Assembly (NCBI GenBank): GCA_961205875.1
Contig: OY540812.1
Location: forward strand, 7,316,001-7,380,000
Direction of reading: 5' to 3'
DNA from: Sialis fuliginosa
Taxonomy: Eukaryota; Arthropoda; Insecta; Megaloptera; Sialidae
DNA: 64,000 nt
Below, piece after piece: positions 30,940 to 42,899 of this stretch; the first letter of the stretch is position 1; each line of letters opens with the position of its first letter. The notes below the pieces were generated by a model. It did no database searches. It saw only the letters and a program-made list of their open reading frames with translations, and was not told where the DNA came from. The translations under genes and the position numbers were made by a program.

Positions 30940-33900
30940 CTCTCATTGATTGAATTTGCATGTTTTAGCAAAGGTGTCTCCCTCTTGCCGCTTGTCACTC
31001 AAAGAATTTAACCAACGTCCTGAATGTAAATTAAGCCGCACTATAAAAATTAGGACTAATAAACGTTTTACTAGTTAAAACTAAAGTTACATGAAATATT
31101 ATAAATGTCAATAAATTAAAGTACTTAATAAGTTAATGTTCAGAAATTTACGTAAATTAATAAATCAATGATCTTTTTTTCATCACAATAACCAACTTAA
31201 ATAATAGCCAGTAAAGTAAAATACTTCTGCAACTAATTAGTCACTCTCACTTACAATTAGAACAAAAATAACGCACTATGCCAAAGTCGTATTTTATAAA
31301 TCACAGAAATCAATACAGAAAAGTTTCGACAATTTATAAAGAATACCTTTAAATGAATTCATACTCGCATTTACGTTAGAATTAACTTCGCAGAAGACAA
31401 TATTTTATACTACACTAATTAAAGCCAAATGACATTTTATACAAATGAGTTCATTTTTCACTATAGATCTTGAGACAGTTTGCTCTCGAAAACAGTGGCT
31501 GAAAAGAAAATAAATCAATCGAAAGTTAGATATTTGTTTGAAAATTCGAATGTAAAATAATTTAGATCACATCGAAAAATCTCGATTTAAAAATTATATT
31601 ATTATATTATAATTATAGCGTATGAATAAAAAAATCTCGTGTTAAGTGTCGTAGAAAAATGTCAAATCATTCCAACAATTACTTTATTAATTACAGCTCT
31701 TAAAATACTCGTAAATTACATCAAAAACACCGGTATCTAAAGTGCAAGTAAGTTAATTTACTGGGTTAAAATAATTAATGCTTTTGTTTTTGAACGCACA
31801 AAATCGAAAATGTAGCTTCTCAATATATTAATACAAAAAATTCAAACTAACAAATGTTATCTGCAGAGTAAAATTAAATGTATGGTATTTATGAATAATT
31901 TAGCACATGCACGCAGTGATCTAAAAGCAGTAGTGATTGGTGTATATCATATATATACAGAATAGCATCTTCACATTTTTATAAATTTGGTACCACTGCT
32001 TTAAAATCTAGACCAAATTCTTTATAATATCGACCATTACAGTGTAAAAACAATGAATTTAAGTCGTCGATTTAAATAATTTGTAAATTATGTTGAATAA
32101 TAAATTATAAAAAAATGCAAAAGTGCTAAATAAAAATTAATTATAAGTGTAATAAGACTGTCTCTTGTCTTCTTCATTATATTAAAGTAACGTATTAATA
32201 ACAAGAATGTCAAATATTCTTTTGATTAATTATACTACAAGATACTAGTATAATACTTCAAAGCATTTCCCTATTTAGGGTATACGCAACGTAATTTCTA
32301 TTCTGGGAGATATGTGATATTGAACAGTGTAAAAACATTTAATATACTTCAGTAAATAGCATATATCTTAGAGAAAGAAATGCATTGAATAGAATATTTC
32401 AAAAGTATACTAACAAGCTCACTAGTACAAAAAAATTCGTTCATATAAAAGAATTTTCTTCATTACGTTTATACACTTTTCAAATAAAGTCTATTTACAG
32501 AGTTGTTCTTACATGAACATTACTAACAAAGAAGTGTTCTAATTTATATAGTGCAGTCAATTATATTTATCTAGAATGAAATATGTACGTACATGGAAAT
32601 ATAAGTTAGTATAACAAAACATTAATTATATATTATTTCTGGTCAAATTACTAGTTAAGTTTGTAATGAGTGGTCCAGAAAATAATTCAGTGTTTTTAAT
32701 TTTAAATAAGATTTTTTATAGAAACTTTACGATAATAAAAATGAAACTTTTGTTGATTTCCTAATCTCTATTTTTTATCAAAGAATCAAGGTGTGTGTCA
32801 TAATATGACCGAGGACTGTATGTTTGTTAATATTAACTAGTATCGCCTATGGCCGAAATTCGGCCAATATTTTACCTGCCTTAACAACGTACACATATGA
32901 ATTTTTTGTGCACATCTATGGCACAATACCTAACCTAACCTAACCTACTTTTACAACAAAAATTTCCAAATAAAAACATTGCAATTGAACGCGGACTGAA
33001 ATCTCTATACGCATTCTCTACGTTTGACAGAAACCCAAAACTATTTATTTTTACCGCTTGGTGGTGCTAGGAGTATTTATATGGTATTGAACGATACGAG
33101 GGGAAATAAACAAACAGCGAGAGGGGAAATCATATATGTATATTAACTTTTTACACAGAATGATATAAATTTCATTCACCTCCTTTTATACTAAATACTA
33201 AAAAAAAAACGTACAATAATTTCACGTATTAATATATAGATATTTTATTATACAGGGTAGAAGATAGTTTTTACAATTAATAAAATTCTATTTGAAATCT
33301 CAAAAAGATAATATAATATTGGATATGTTTGTAAGAGAAAGAACAAAGAAGTTTTAAATACAAATTATATAAAACACTGTAAAAACAGCTAAATAAAACA
33401 GTATTTAAAAAGAAAATAAATACAATTCCGCCCACATATCGTTATCAAGCAACTACTACATGATGTAATTTAGCAGAATTAACGATAACGACAGTTTTAA
33501 CTCTTACGAAAAACTAATATAAAAGTTCTCAATGATAATCACCACCACAGTGTCCTTTTGCAAGGAGGTGTCAGAGGTCCCTAGGGCGACTTGAAACAGG
33601 CTTCCGCAGTCGTGTCTCTAAACGACCTCTAATTGGATCCACCAACATCAAAGTCGGCGCTAACTTAACCAGTCAGATTAATGGAAGTTATACACCACCA
33701 TGTTCCTCTCTCCTCTCTGATTCCTAACCGCCCCGTCATCCTATGTGAAATGCACGCACACATGCGCTGATTAACTTTGTCAAACTTAAATTGACGCTTC
33801 AGATGTTCTTCGATGCTACTGCTCCTCTCTTCTGTAGATATATCTTCTTCGGGTTTGTTTTCATCAACGTCGAAAATTCGATAGAAGTTACTTTTTTGCC

Positions 33901-34863
33901 TACTCGAGCGTATGGTAATTATATAGAAAGATACGAGTTAACTTTACTCCAAGTAATAACGATGTTTTTTTATCAAATGCATTAAATTAAATTAATTTAT
34001 ATACGGAATTTATTTTTACTACACAAATTTTTGGAAAGATAACATTAGAAATTTTTTTATGTGATATTACACATTAACTTGACATTTTCCTATATTTTCA
34101 TATAAAAATACCAATATACATAACAATTTTACCCACAATCACTTAAACTAGTAGTCATTTATATTATTAATTTTTTTCATGTAAGAACTTGATACAAATA
34201 TTTAAATAAAATACAAAAAACGAAAAAAAATTATGTTTTTATGAACCGAAATTCTATTAAAATTTTGTTTAACTTCTCAACTATAATTTCAATTTCAATT
34301 TTGATCACTTTAAAAATTTAATAAAATTCTGTTAGATTTCATAAAGTATTCCGACATCATGTTTTTTTTGTTATAAAATATAATAGATATTGCAGAAGAA
34401 TAAACTAAATAATACAAAATATAAAATAAAATCCACAAAAGCTTATGAAATGTTTTTAAATTAATGTTTGAAAAAATAAATAACACGAACAAATACACGA
34501 GGAAAAGTAATATCAAATATATGTAATATAAAACAAAACAATTGAAGTAAATTTAAAAGAGCAAAGATAATGGTTTCTTTCTTTCACCCCGGGATTAATT
34601 TAAAGCAATTCAATAAACCACAAAAGCACCAGACTGTTTAGAATCATGGCAAAAACATTTACGAAAATCTAATATAAACTATATAGCCGTTTACCCACAA
34701 AAGCTTATCATCAAGTTAAGAGAATATGGCACCATAAATCCTCATTCCCTGTATAAAACAATACACAACAGATACCAGTAAAGCTCTGTATGACAGCTCA
34801 GAGACGTGAAATGAACTAACGAAGATAAGGATGTACAGGTCCTGTAGTTCAAATGGACCGACA
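30940..34863. other. Long AT-rich stretch with a short telomere-like tract and a GC-richer patch
   Basis: No gene or delimitable element was found in almost 4 kb. Two items stand out: the CCTAA tract at 32,929 (separate entry) and 33,540-33,790, which is markedly less AT-rich (AGGTCCCTAGGGCGACTTGA, CCTAACCGCCCCGTCATCC). The latter has frequent stops in all frames and no promoter or RNA signature that I can name. Confidence 0.4.
32929..32947 (+). repeat. Short interstitial telomere-like tract (CCTAA)3
   Basis: CCTAACCTAACCTAACCTA is a perfect run of almost four units of the insect telomere repeat (TTAGG on the other strand). It is too short to be a telomere and fits double-strand-break repair or microsatellite origin. 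Confidence 0.8.
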
Positions 34864-34895
34864 CAGTGGTCCCCAACGCTAGTGTCCGATTATAC
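34864..34895. mobile_element. Isolated hAT-type terminus
   Basis: CAGTGGTCCCCAACGCTAGT is a typical left end of a hAT miniature element. A matching right end was not found downstream, so only the terminus is supported. Confidence 0.35.
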
Positions 34896-34974
34896 AATTT
34901 ATTATTATTATAACTATTAACAAAACTTATAATAATGAAATTTAAATTACAAGAAAAAATTATGAAAAAAGTGA

Positions 34975-35768
34975 TTACACAATGCTTTCTCGTGCTTAAT
35001 TTTATTATTATCGATTGATTTTTATTAAGTATTGAGATGAACTACCATTGGTTAACTATTTCGTTTTTATACAGTTTTAATTACACAGCTACACAAAACA
35101 AGGTGCAGAGCCAAAAAAGGGACTTATTGTAGTATTGGTCGAGGTTAGACGAAATCCAAATTTTCGGAATTTTCTATTTATCAGTTTTTTTTTAATTTGA
35201 GTTTGATTTTTGGGTTTATGTTGAATTTGGCTAAACCCAAAATTCAAGTTCAATTAAGCAGAAAATTCCAAAAATTTGAATTTCGACTATGCTCGATCAA
35301 TACTACAACGCTAGATAGATCACTTTCTTTAGAAAAATTCAACCTAAACCCAAAATTCAAAAAAAAAACTGATAAGCAGAAAATTCCAAATATTTGGATT
35401 TCGACCAAGACTACTCCGCATTTTTTTTGTGGCTGTATTATAATTTTTCTTAATACATGCCTGGTTATTATTTTATTATATGTATTTTTAAAACTTTTAG
35501 TTTTTCAACAATTTCAATCAGAATTTTAATTTTTCTGCTAAATATTTTATTACGAAAGTTGTAATGATATTTCTTATAGATACTTGAATGCTCTACAAAA
35601 AGGATTCTATAAAATTTTCACGTAACACCACCTCATCCCTTACATACGATTTTGATGATTTTTATATAGGACCATATACTAGCCAGACCCAACCATCTAA
35701 CCAAGTTTCGTTCAAATCGGTTCAGTAATTCATGAGTCATTGTTCAGGGGACAGATAGACAGACAATA
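34975..35768 (+). mobile_element. Dispersed element with GCTTCCTCG-type end, copy 2, interrupted
   Basis: The left part (AATGCTTTCTCGTGCTTAAT) and the right part (GAATGCTCTACAAAAAGGAT, CACGTAAC, ACCAAGTTTCGTTCAAATCG, GACAGATAGACAGACA) match the copy at 6,841-7,368. Between them lies a foldback element (35,130-35,417), so this older repeat was split by a later insertion. Confidence 0.5.
35130..35417. repeat. Foldback with three related arms
   Basis: TAGTATTGGTCGAGGTTAGA (35,130) and the following CGAAATCCAAATTTTCGG pair with the reverse complement at about 35,230-35,325 (CAAAATTCAAG ... AATTTCGACTATGCTCGATC) and again with 35,340-35,416 (AACCCAAAATTCAA ... ATTTCGACCAAGACTACTCC). One arm is thus inverted relative to two tandem partners, as in an element with long inverted ends plus an internal duplication. 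The 110-codon frame at 35,197-35,529 runs through these arms and is not a gene. Confidence 0.6.
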
Positions 35769-37235
35769 ATTCTATTATGATATTTTTAACGATTTGTTTT
35801 AGTTTCCTAAAACTTACTTATAAAAATAACAATGAAAATAATTTTATCAAAAAATATAAAAAATCAGTTTAAAAGTGAAAAGTGGAATTGAAAATGTTGT
35901 TAACCACTGTTTTATACTAAACAACGCTGGGTTTATTTTATCGTGTATTGGTTTTGTCTGAACAAAAACAGGATTTGCGAATAGTTAACAACAAAACACG
36001 CAGATGGTTGTCACATTTATGGAATGAACTTTTGTAATGGGATAACTTTACTGTGACAATTTTCAAAGACAAAGAACTTGAGAGACAGATAATAGTAAAA
36101 AATAGAACATGAAAATATATTACTTAAAACTACTTTATTAATTCTGAAAACTTTACTGTTTTATTGCCTAATAAAGAATTTTGTAGTCATCTGTAAACGA
36201 ATCTGAATTTTGGGAAGTATCTTGAGTTAATAATTCATAAAAATAAAGCAAATAAAACACAAACTAGATTTTTTTTAATATTGCATAAAATAAATAAAGT
36301 CCGATAAAAAATGTTTCGGGCAAAAGTTGTTTGTTTTTATTTATAGAATACGATGGTAAAATATAAGTTATAACTAAGAAATGTTAACCGTAAAGAAATA
36401 TTATTTCCTCCTCGAATTTTTTTTTTTCAAAAATGCATCGCTCTCGAAATATTTCTCTGTATCAATTTACAACTTAGGTACAAACTGTAAAAATTATTTT
36501 TATACTAGGAATGTATATAGTATTTCTTACATTCAAATTTGTATGTAAAAAAAATAATAATAAAAAACTAAATTTATTTATTTTGAAATGACAAAAAATA
36601 TTGACTTGGACTTTTTCAGTCGTATAAAATTGAAGAGCTATATTAACTGTTGGGAACGTTCAAACGATTTTTTTTTGTGTACTTTGAGGGATTTCATTGT
36701 ATTTTGTATTAATACCAGAATAAAGCAAATAAAAGAACGATTTCCAGTTCTATAAACAAACACAAGGGGAAAACCTCCAACGTGGGTAGTTTTTTATATT
36801 AATTTTGTATGTTTAAGAAGAAAAAAGACCCGGTTTCCTAATACTGAAGCTTAAAAGCGGTAACTTAAACTTTTCAAAGAAAATAAAGAATACATTGATA
36901 CATTATTTTAAACTGAATTAATGTAGATTTTATTGTTTTTTTTAGCCTTTTAAATATTATCCATTACCATTTATTATACAATTTATAAATTTTAAAAATC
37001 CGCGAAGAAATGGCATGAATATAAAAAATAATTTATTTATATCTGGTATTACAGTCAAACAGTGTTAAAATATTTCGTTACTACGTTTTTCTCGTTAGTA
37101 CGTGTTTTCCCCCAGTCCCTTTAAATACGTACTTACGAGGTTCCGTTGTATTTCAATTTCTAGTACTGCCTCCCCCCTCATAAAAAATTGGTTCCGGCGC
37201 CACTGCAACCAAGTTAACAAATATTTGCAAGCTTG
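35769..37235. other. AT-rich stretch, nothing recognised
   Basis: No gene was recognised. Near its right edge (37,108-37,205) a GC-richer block with GGCGCCACTGCAACC looks like a fragment of a dispersed repeat end. Confidence 0.4.
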
Positions 37236-37461
37236 CAAACGGAGTATTATATGACAGTTCTCTTGTTGTTTTGGACAGATTGCATACATAATAAAAATAT
37301 ATTTTAAAAATATATAAATTATATTTACTAGTGTATTTACTATAGCCTTAAGTAATTATTGTCTGTCAAAAACTCAAAGAGAACTGGCATATAAATTTGA
37401 TAACCCGTTTGAAAGTATTTGCAGATAGCAAATTTTGTTAGCTAAGATGTAATACCGGACA
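37236..37461. mobile_element. Diverged TGTCCGGTAT miniature element, left end lost
   Basis: ATATGACAGTTCTCTTG (37,250) and the right end GTAATACCGGACA (37,449-37,461), preceded by AGCAAATTTTGTTAGCTA, match the complete element at 56,377-56,708. The left terminal inverted repeat cannot be identified. Confidence 0.5.
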
Positions 37462-38426
37462 ATAAAAATTTTAATCATTTATTTGTATTTTATTTTAGGA
37501 TATTCAACTATTTTTCGACATTTTTTTATATGTTTCAATATATCTCTGATATTCGATAGTTTTTTGTTTTTGTTTTTTGACACCGCCATTATTCATCCTG
37601 GAAAAATACTGATACTTTGCCCATATAAACGATCTTCTAGCTCCAATAATAACAAAATTAGCAATGACCACTTTTTCACTTGATAATATAATAACAATAA
37701 AAATCATATTTTTTAATGTTAATATTTTATAAGTACCTGCGACATCAATATATATTTTTTATTAAAAACATAAATAAAATACAAATGACAATGATATATG
37801 TAATCAAGAATTTGATGTTTTTTTATATTTCAATCAAAAAGACAAATTATTTAATTAATTTGCAAATGTGAAAATTCGGCATTGACGTCACGTTTATTCC
37901 CTTTGACATTTTCATTTCACATTAATTTAACCCTTCAGGGCCAATACTTCAATTGGGATCTATGCAAAGATTTATACATCAAAGCAGCGTTCTCTTCAAT
38001 AGACAATTTATAAAAAATACCTATATCGGGTAAAATCTAATGATTTTAAATTATTTCTGACTATTTATTTATGGGTGGTATTTGGGCGCGCAATATTTTA
38101 TAAACTTTGAACAATAAATATAATGTATTTGAGCAATAACATTTTGAATTCTGAGCGTCATTTTAAACATAAAGTGTGACATTAAAAATAATTTTTTTGG
38201 GCAATAACATTTTCCGTTTTGAGAATTGAAATTTTGTTTTGCGCAATAATATTTGCGTTCATTATTATTGTATAATTTAATTTGCTTTAATTTTATAACT
38301 TTTATTTTTAGGGAGGGATGTTCCATTAGAATCCCCCCCCCCCAAATAAAATAAAGTAAACTTGAAGAATATGCTGTTACCGACGTCACAACTATCAAAT
38401 ATCACGTGTTGATGTGTTAGAATAGA
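37462..38426. other. Stretch with a piggyBac-like end and a C run
   Basis: At 37,927 TTTAACCCTTCAGGGCCAAT resembles a TTAA-flanked piggyBac-type terminus, but no partner was found. A run of about 13 C lies at 38,331-38,343. The frames at 37,483 (+), 37,504 (-) and 38,069 (-) have no recognisable content. Confidence 0.35.
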
Positions 38427-38562
38427 CCTAAACTAACCTAAACTAAACTAACCTAACCTAACCTAACCTAACCTAACCAAACCTAACGAAAACTAATCAA
38501 CCTAAAACTAATCAGCTCGATTTCGCCTCAATAAATTGTCCTGACCAAGGACATTTAACTGG
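38427..38562 (+). repeat. Interstitial telomere-like tract (CCTAA)n with attached conserved block
   Basis: Between 38,427 and 38,488 there are about a dozen CCTAA or near-CCTAA units (five perfect in a row), the insect telomere sequence. Directly downstream lies GATTTCGCCTCAATAAATTG then CCTGACCAAGGACA. The same combination, a degenerate CTAAC-rich tract followed by CGATTTCGCCCCAATAGATT and CCAAGGACA, occurs at 60,820-60,886. The tract therefore seems to be part of a dispersed repeat, not a free-standing telomere remnant. Confidence 0.75.
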
Positions 38563-39589
38563 TATTTTATTAGAACTTCAACTCTGTACGATTAATAAAA
38601 TATTATATAAATACATGATATTGCTCATTTAGTACAAATTTAACAAACCTAAAACTCATTAAGCTATTTTAAGGAGCAAAAAAATAAGTATTTTCTTAAC
38701 GATAGGTTATATTAACTATTGCTAAAACACAAAAAAATATTGTTTAAAAATGCTATGATAGTTTATTTAACGTTCTTCACTATTTCTCATTTCATTTAAA
38801 ATAGTGCGCCTTTAATTTGTTCCTTTTATTTATGTACATAAATATTTAATAATTCAAAAATAACTAATGTAGACTAATTATTAAAATAAAACATTCCGAA
38901 ATCCTGCCACAAATCTACAAAATTTATTCCATCGTAAATAATAATGTATCAAGTAATATAATTTAATAAAATATGAATAACCATGATAAATATAATATTC
39001 AAACAAAGAATGATTTTAAAACATATATTAATTAAATACAATGATGAAGATGAATGAACAATTTTCACAAGAATTAACTGGTATTTGGAGGGTAGTATCC
39101 AGTGAAAGCGCAACACGAAATTATGCCTGTTAATGATAACACCATCTGCTGCTATGTTCACTTCAGTGCTGATTTTTTTTGATAACGGTCGTTTACTCTT
39201 TCGTACCGCTATATTATTTCTACTTAGCGCACGCAATATTTGGTGAAATTTTGATATAAAACGAGGTTTTAATTTCTAACAAAGATTACGCAAGCCTGCT
39301 GTGGTTTTACCACACATAAAGTGTTAGCAGGGAATATCCAGCTTTTAATAATTGTTCACTTAACGGTGTAATGCTATCATATTGCGTGGAAATGTGTCCT
39401 CAAATATCGATGAGATATTTTATGAGTTACATAAAAACTTTACGAATATATTAAAAGTACATAGTCGTGTGTTTAATTTATTATTTTAATTTGTACTAAA
39501 AGTTTAATCGAAATATGGTAATTAAATTACCTATTGCCTGTTATAAAATATCGAAGGTAGAATATAAAATGTTTGACATTGTTAATATA
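38563..39589. other. AT-rich stretch, nothing recognised
   Basis: The 95-codon minus frame at 38,949-39,236 (starting MRALSRNNIAVRKSKRPLSK) has a basic start and a hydrophobic tail but no family that I recognise and no promoter or splice context. Confidence 0.35.
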
Positions 39590-39996
39590 AAAAAGGTATA
39601 CACGGGTGTATGCCATTAGGATTTCGAAGGTACATACCTTCTGAGTACATTGACTGTTTGAAGATCCTTATAGGCGCTATTTTTGAATTAGAAAAAGATA
39701 TCTACATTTCGACACCATGCATGCCTTGGTATATATTTTTTTTTGTTTACTTTGAAGCTCTCTGCAAGCGCCATTTTTGAAAGTGGCACAAAAAATAGAA
39801 TTAAATTCTAATTCTTGCTTTTTTTGCTCTCTGAAAATTAATTTTTACATCTTTATCTATAGGGTATACCTTTATATGTTCAGTTAAAAATTTCAAGTTT
39901 CTAGCTTATATAGATTAAGAAAAATTCTATTTTGACTAGAAAGGGTGGACGGATTGACAACAAAGTGAGATTAATAGGGTTTCTTCGGAACCCTAT
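39590..39996 (+). repeat. Dispersed repeat ending in the GGGTTTCTTCGGAACCCTA hairpin, copy 2
   Basis: GTATACACGGGTGTATGCCA (39,596) to AGTGAGATTAATAGGGTTTC then TTCGGAACCCTA (39,993) matches the 11,022-11,522 copy at both ends, including the CGCCATTTTTGAA block and the GGACGGATTGACA run. The pair gives reliable borders for the family. Confidence 0.65.
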
Positions 39997-40804
39997 TAAA
40001 CTGATTAGAGATGCGTTATTATATATATGTAAAAAATATAAATGTATAGCATTAATACGGGAAATTGTATAGATAATCAAAAGTATTTTGTTTAATTATG
40101 TATGAATTCATTAAATATCATATAAACAGAACATAAAATATGTAGAATTGTATATACGTACATAATCCAGATTAAAATTCAAACATCATTTAATATTAGA
40201 AACATAAATATTTACAACACACAAACTCATTTAAATATTAAAACAATCGATACAATGAGGTGAAAAACATAGATATCGCATTAAAATATAAGGACGGATA
40301 TTTTAAATATTCATAAACGAATTAAAATATCTTAGCATCAAGTGTGTACGACGAAAATTCCCATACCAATCATAACGATGGTAGGCGTACTAACTTCATA
40401 AATGTATAAATGCGGAATTAGGGACCCGAAAAAAGATAATAAGTCGTAATCCCTGTGCAAGCGTATGCCTCCGTCCACCACTGTATGGAATTAATTCTCT
40501 AGATAATTTAGCCGGTACGTTCGTAGGAATTATCATATATTTTCAACGTTGGTATTCCTGCATGTTAGGTGACAATGTCATCCATCTTCACAACGGTTTT
40601 TGTCGACCGTAAATTTCAAAAATACCGTGTCTGTGTTTCATATTTCTTTCATTTAGTAATTTATTCTTTAATGCGCTGTAGAAATATTAAAATTCTACAA
40701 AGCAATTGAATTAACTAAATGGGTACTAATTTTAGTTGCAGTGAAATATTTTTTATTTAAGTATGTGTGCTGTAAAACGTATAATAGTTTTTTATTTCTT
40801 GGAC
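39997..40804. other. AT-rich stretch, nothing recognised
   Basis: No coding frame or repeat border was found. The patch at 40,360-40,620 is slightly less AT-rich. Confidence 0.4.
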
Positions 40805-40935
40805 TGTTAGGGCATTTAATAGTCTTAAAGTTAATAGTGTAAGCTATATTTAAAAAAATTGGAGTCTGAAGGATCGCGCCAAGCTAAGATATGAACTTTT
40901 CAATTTATTTGTTAATTTATCAATTTTAATTGACA
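40805..40935 (-). repeat. Dispersed copy of the 165-bp repeat, reverse orientation
   Basis: TGAAGGATCGCGCCAAGCTA is the reverse complement of the landmark of the tandem array at 26,850. Flanking blocks (AGTGTAAGCTATATTTAAA and the AATTTATTTGTTAATTTATC linker) also match the single copy at 2,956 in reverse. Confidence 0.65.
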
Positions 40936-41024
40936 TTTTCGGTGATTTTTTTTAGGGGGAGAGAGGACGGAAAAATAAATCTCACCCAGGGCGCTAGACT
41001 TGCTTAGACCGGCTCTGACTGTAA
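40936..41024. mobile_element. hAT-type right terminus fragment
   Basis: CCAGGGCGCTAGACTTGCTT followed by AGACCGGCTCTG reads, on the other strand, as a typical CAGAGCCGG hAT left end. No partner end was seen. Confidence 0.35.
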
Positions 41025-41384
41025 CACTTCGGGGTAATAAACAAGATTTAAATCATTTTATTCGTATAGGGTTATTTAAATACATTTATATTTATATTGT
41101 ATAATTAAATAAATGTATATATAAGTTAAATATTGTATGCATAGGCTCCGATTATTCATTATACCCATGAGAGCGAGATTTTCATAAGAAGGGTAGATCA
41201 GGGCGCGGGCTATGAATGTTTCGAATGTGACCCAACGTGAGCGTAAGCGATTTTCAAACCTTGAATCGTGAGCGTGCGTGATTAGATATTCGCGCATTTT
41301 AATGTATCTTTAAAATCGTTATGTTTAAATAAATGTTATTTAAATTAAAAGTTTGATTAAACAATTTCGGGTTTTCGATTTGTT
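41025..41384. other. Unrecognised stretch, GC-richer at 41,140-41,300
   Basis: The block 41,185-41,290 contains a local repeat, GTGAGCGTAAGCGATTTTCA and GTGAGCGTGCGTGATTAGAT. The 73-codon minus frame through it has no recognisable domain. Confidence 0.35.
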
Positions 41385-41650
41385 TATAAGAATGTGACGT
41401 GAAAAGTTTAAATTTTCAAACAGCAGGTGTGCATCTCAAACCCTTCTCCAGATATGGCCTCTCAAAAAATTTTTTCAAACATTTTTAAAAAATAGCTATA
41501 ACTTTTAATCTGGTGGTCAGATTTGATTTTAATTTACGTATTTGAAATCAGCGTGTCAAAATCTCTATAATGGCATGTATAATATTTTTAAAAATTACGT
41601 CATTTACTATATAATAAACATACTTCTAACAAAATCGAAAACACAAAAAC
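41385..41650 (-). repeat. Reverse copy of the 9.5-kb foldback family
   Basis: GACGTGAAAAGTTTAAATTT, CTATAACTTTTAATCTGG and ATTTGAAATCAGCGTGTCAA match the right half of 9,471-9,880 in reverse. Only one arm is present here, so the hairpin at 9.5 kb is a derived arrangement. Confidence 0.55.
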
Positions 41651-42287
41651 ATTTTGTCAAATTACATGGTTCAAATTTAAACTTAAATACTTTAAAATAG
41701 AAATATCAACTCATTACATTTAAAAATTTAATTTATATTGCGTGAGTAAAAAATACAATTCGTGAGTGATTGTGAGCAAAAAATACTCACACGCCCAAAA
41801 AATCCGATTTTTTTTTAATTTATAGAAGTTCATAAAGTATAAACGACAGTTTTAACTAAAACAAAATAAAAAAAAATCATCTCGAAGAAATGTTTTTTTT
41901 TTAACTAGGAAGAAATCTGTCTACCGTAATTATCAACAAAAATGCCCGAGGAATGAGGAAGATTCTCAGAATACCAGAGCAATTCTAAAAATGGTAGTAA
42001 GTTAAAAAATATATCAACAGGTTCTAAATACTCATTAAGAAACAATTAAGAAAACAATTTCTCTCCACATTTGACAAAAAAAGCAACAATAGATCACGAA
42101 CATATGCTCGACTATTTTGAAGACGATGTCCGCATGAGGTTTCATAAGATACACTTATCCTCTATGTACAGAGAAGGACTTATAAACCGCGACCAAAATC
42201 TAACCAAAATCACTCAACAGGGTGTTTGGATTTGAGACAAGTGGTAATTAAATTTACAACAATATATTCTACTATCCATTCTATTAT
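41651..42287. other. AT-rich stretch, nothing recognised
   Basis: A short palindromic GTGAGTGATTGTGAGC ... ATACTCACACGC pattern lies at 41,763-41,794. No gene or element could be delimited. Confidence 0.4.
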
Positions 42288-42697
42288 GTAGAGTCGCATG
42301 CAGAAGTGGTCGACCAATTTTCATTCAAATTCGCTTATCATAAACTTAGTAGGCTCCTCCGATTTGGTTTTATATAATATTTAAAGCATGTCTCCATGTA
42401 CCAAACAAAGACAGATATTTTGAAACTCATTTACTAGATAAAAAAGTACTCTTCGTTTATAGTAGGTACTCATATATATTTGTGCCATTAAATTATTATG
42501 TAATCTATTGAAAATTGTATAAGTACATTTTGTGGCAATAAATATTTGATATTCCGAATTTTAGTATAAAATGATGTAACTATATAAGCTCCGCCCTAGA
42601 AAAAAAATAACTGATGATGTTTGTCTTAATATTTTTGAATCTATTGTAAGCGGTTCTGATCTTTAGGGTGACAGACGACTTCTGAAACCCATAGTAC
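42288..42697 (+). repeat. Dispersed repeat, 'TGTGGCAATAAATATTTGATA' family, copy 2
   Basis: This is the fuller version of the family: it starts AGAGTCGCATGCAGAAGTGG, has TTCGCTTATCATAAACTTAG and TACCAAACAAAGACAGATAT, and ends ACAGACGACTTCTGAAACCC near 42,690. The copy at 49,584-50,036 is its reverse counterpart along the full length, making an inverted pair about 6.9 kb apart. Confidence 0.75.
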
Positions 42698-42899
42698 AGT
42701 GTACCGCTACTTTTAGACCACAGATTTTTACTTAACGTGCTTGTAATAAATTATTAATATATAAAAAAAACACCTGTTATTTAAGTTCGATACCCTGTAG
42801 AAAGCGTTTTGTTAGGTTTTAATCGGTTTAAAGAAGTTTCTCTGTGGGTATATGAATAAGGAACATTTTACCATATCTATGTGATTATTTGTGATGTAT

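Noticed and set aside
34660..34800. Possible reverse-transcriptase scrap (KLIIKLREYGT-like frame)
   Set aside because: About 25 codons resemble non-LTR retroelement phrasing, but stops follow at once and no catalytic motif is present.
38427..38488. True telomere or chromosome end
   Set aside because: The tract is short and degenerate, flanked on both sides by ordinary DNA, and attached to a block repeated at 60.8 kb.
38949..39236. 95-codon minus-strand basic protein
   Set aside because: It lies in AT-rich single-exon context with a hydrophobic AT-driven tail. No family is recognised.
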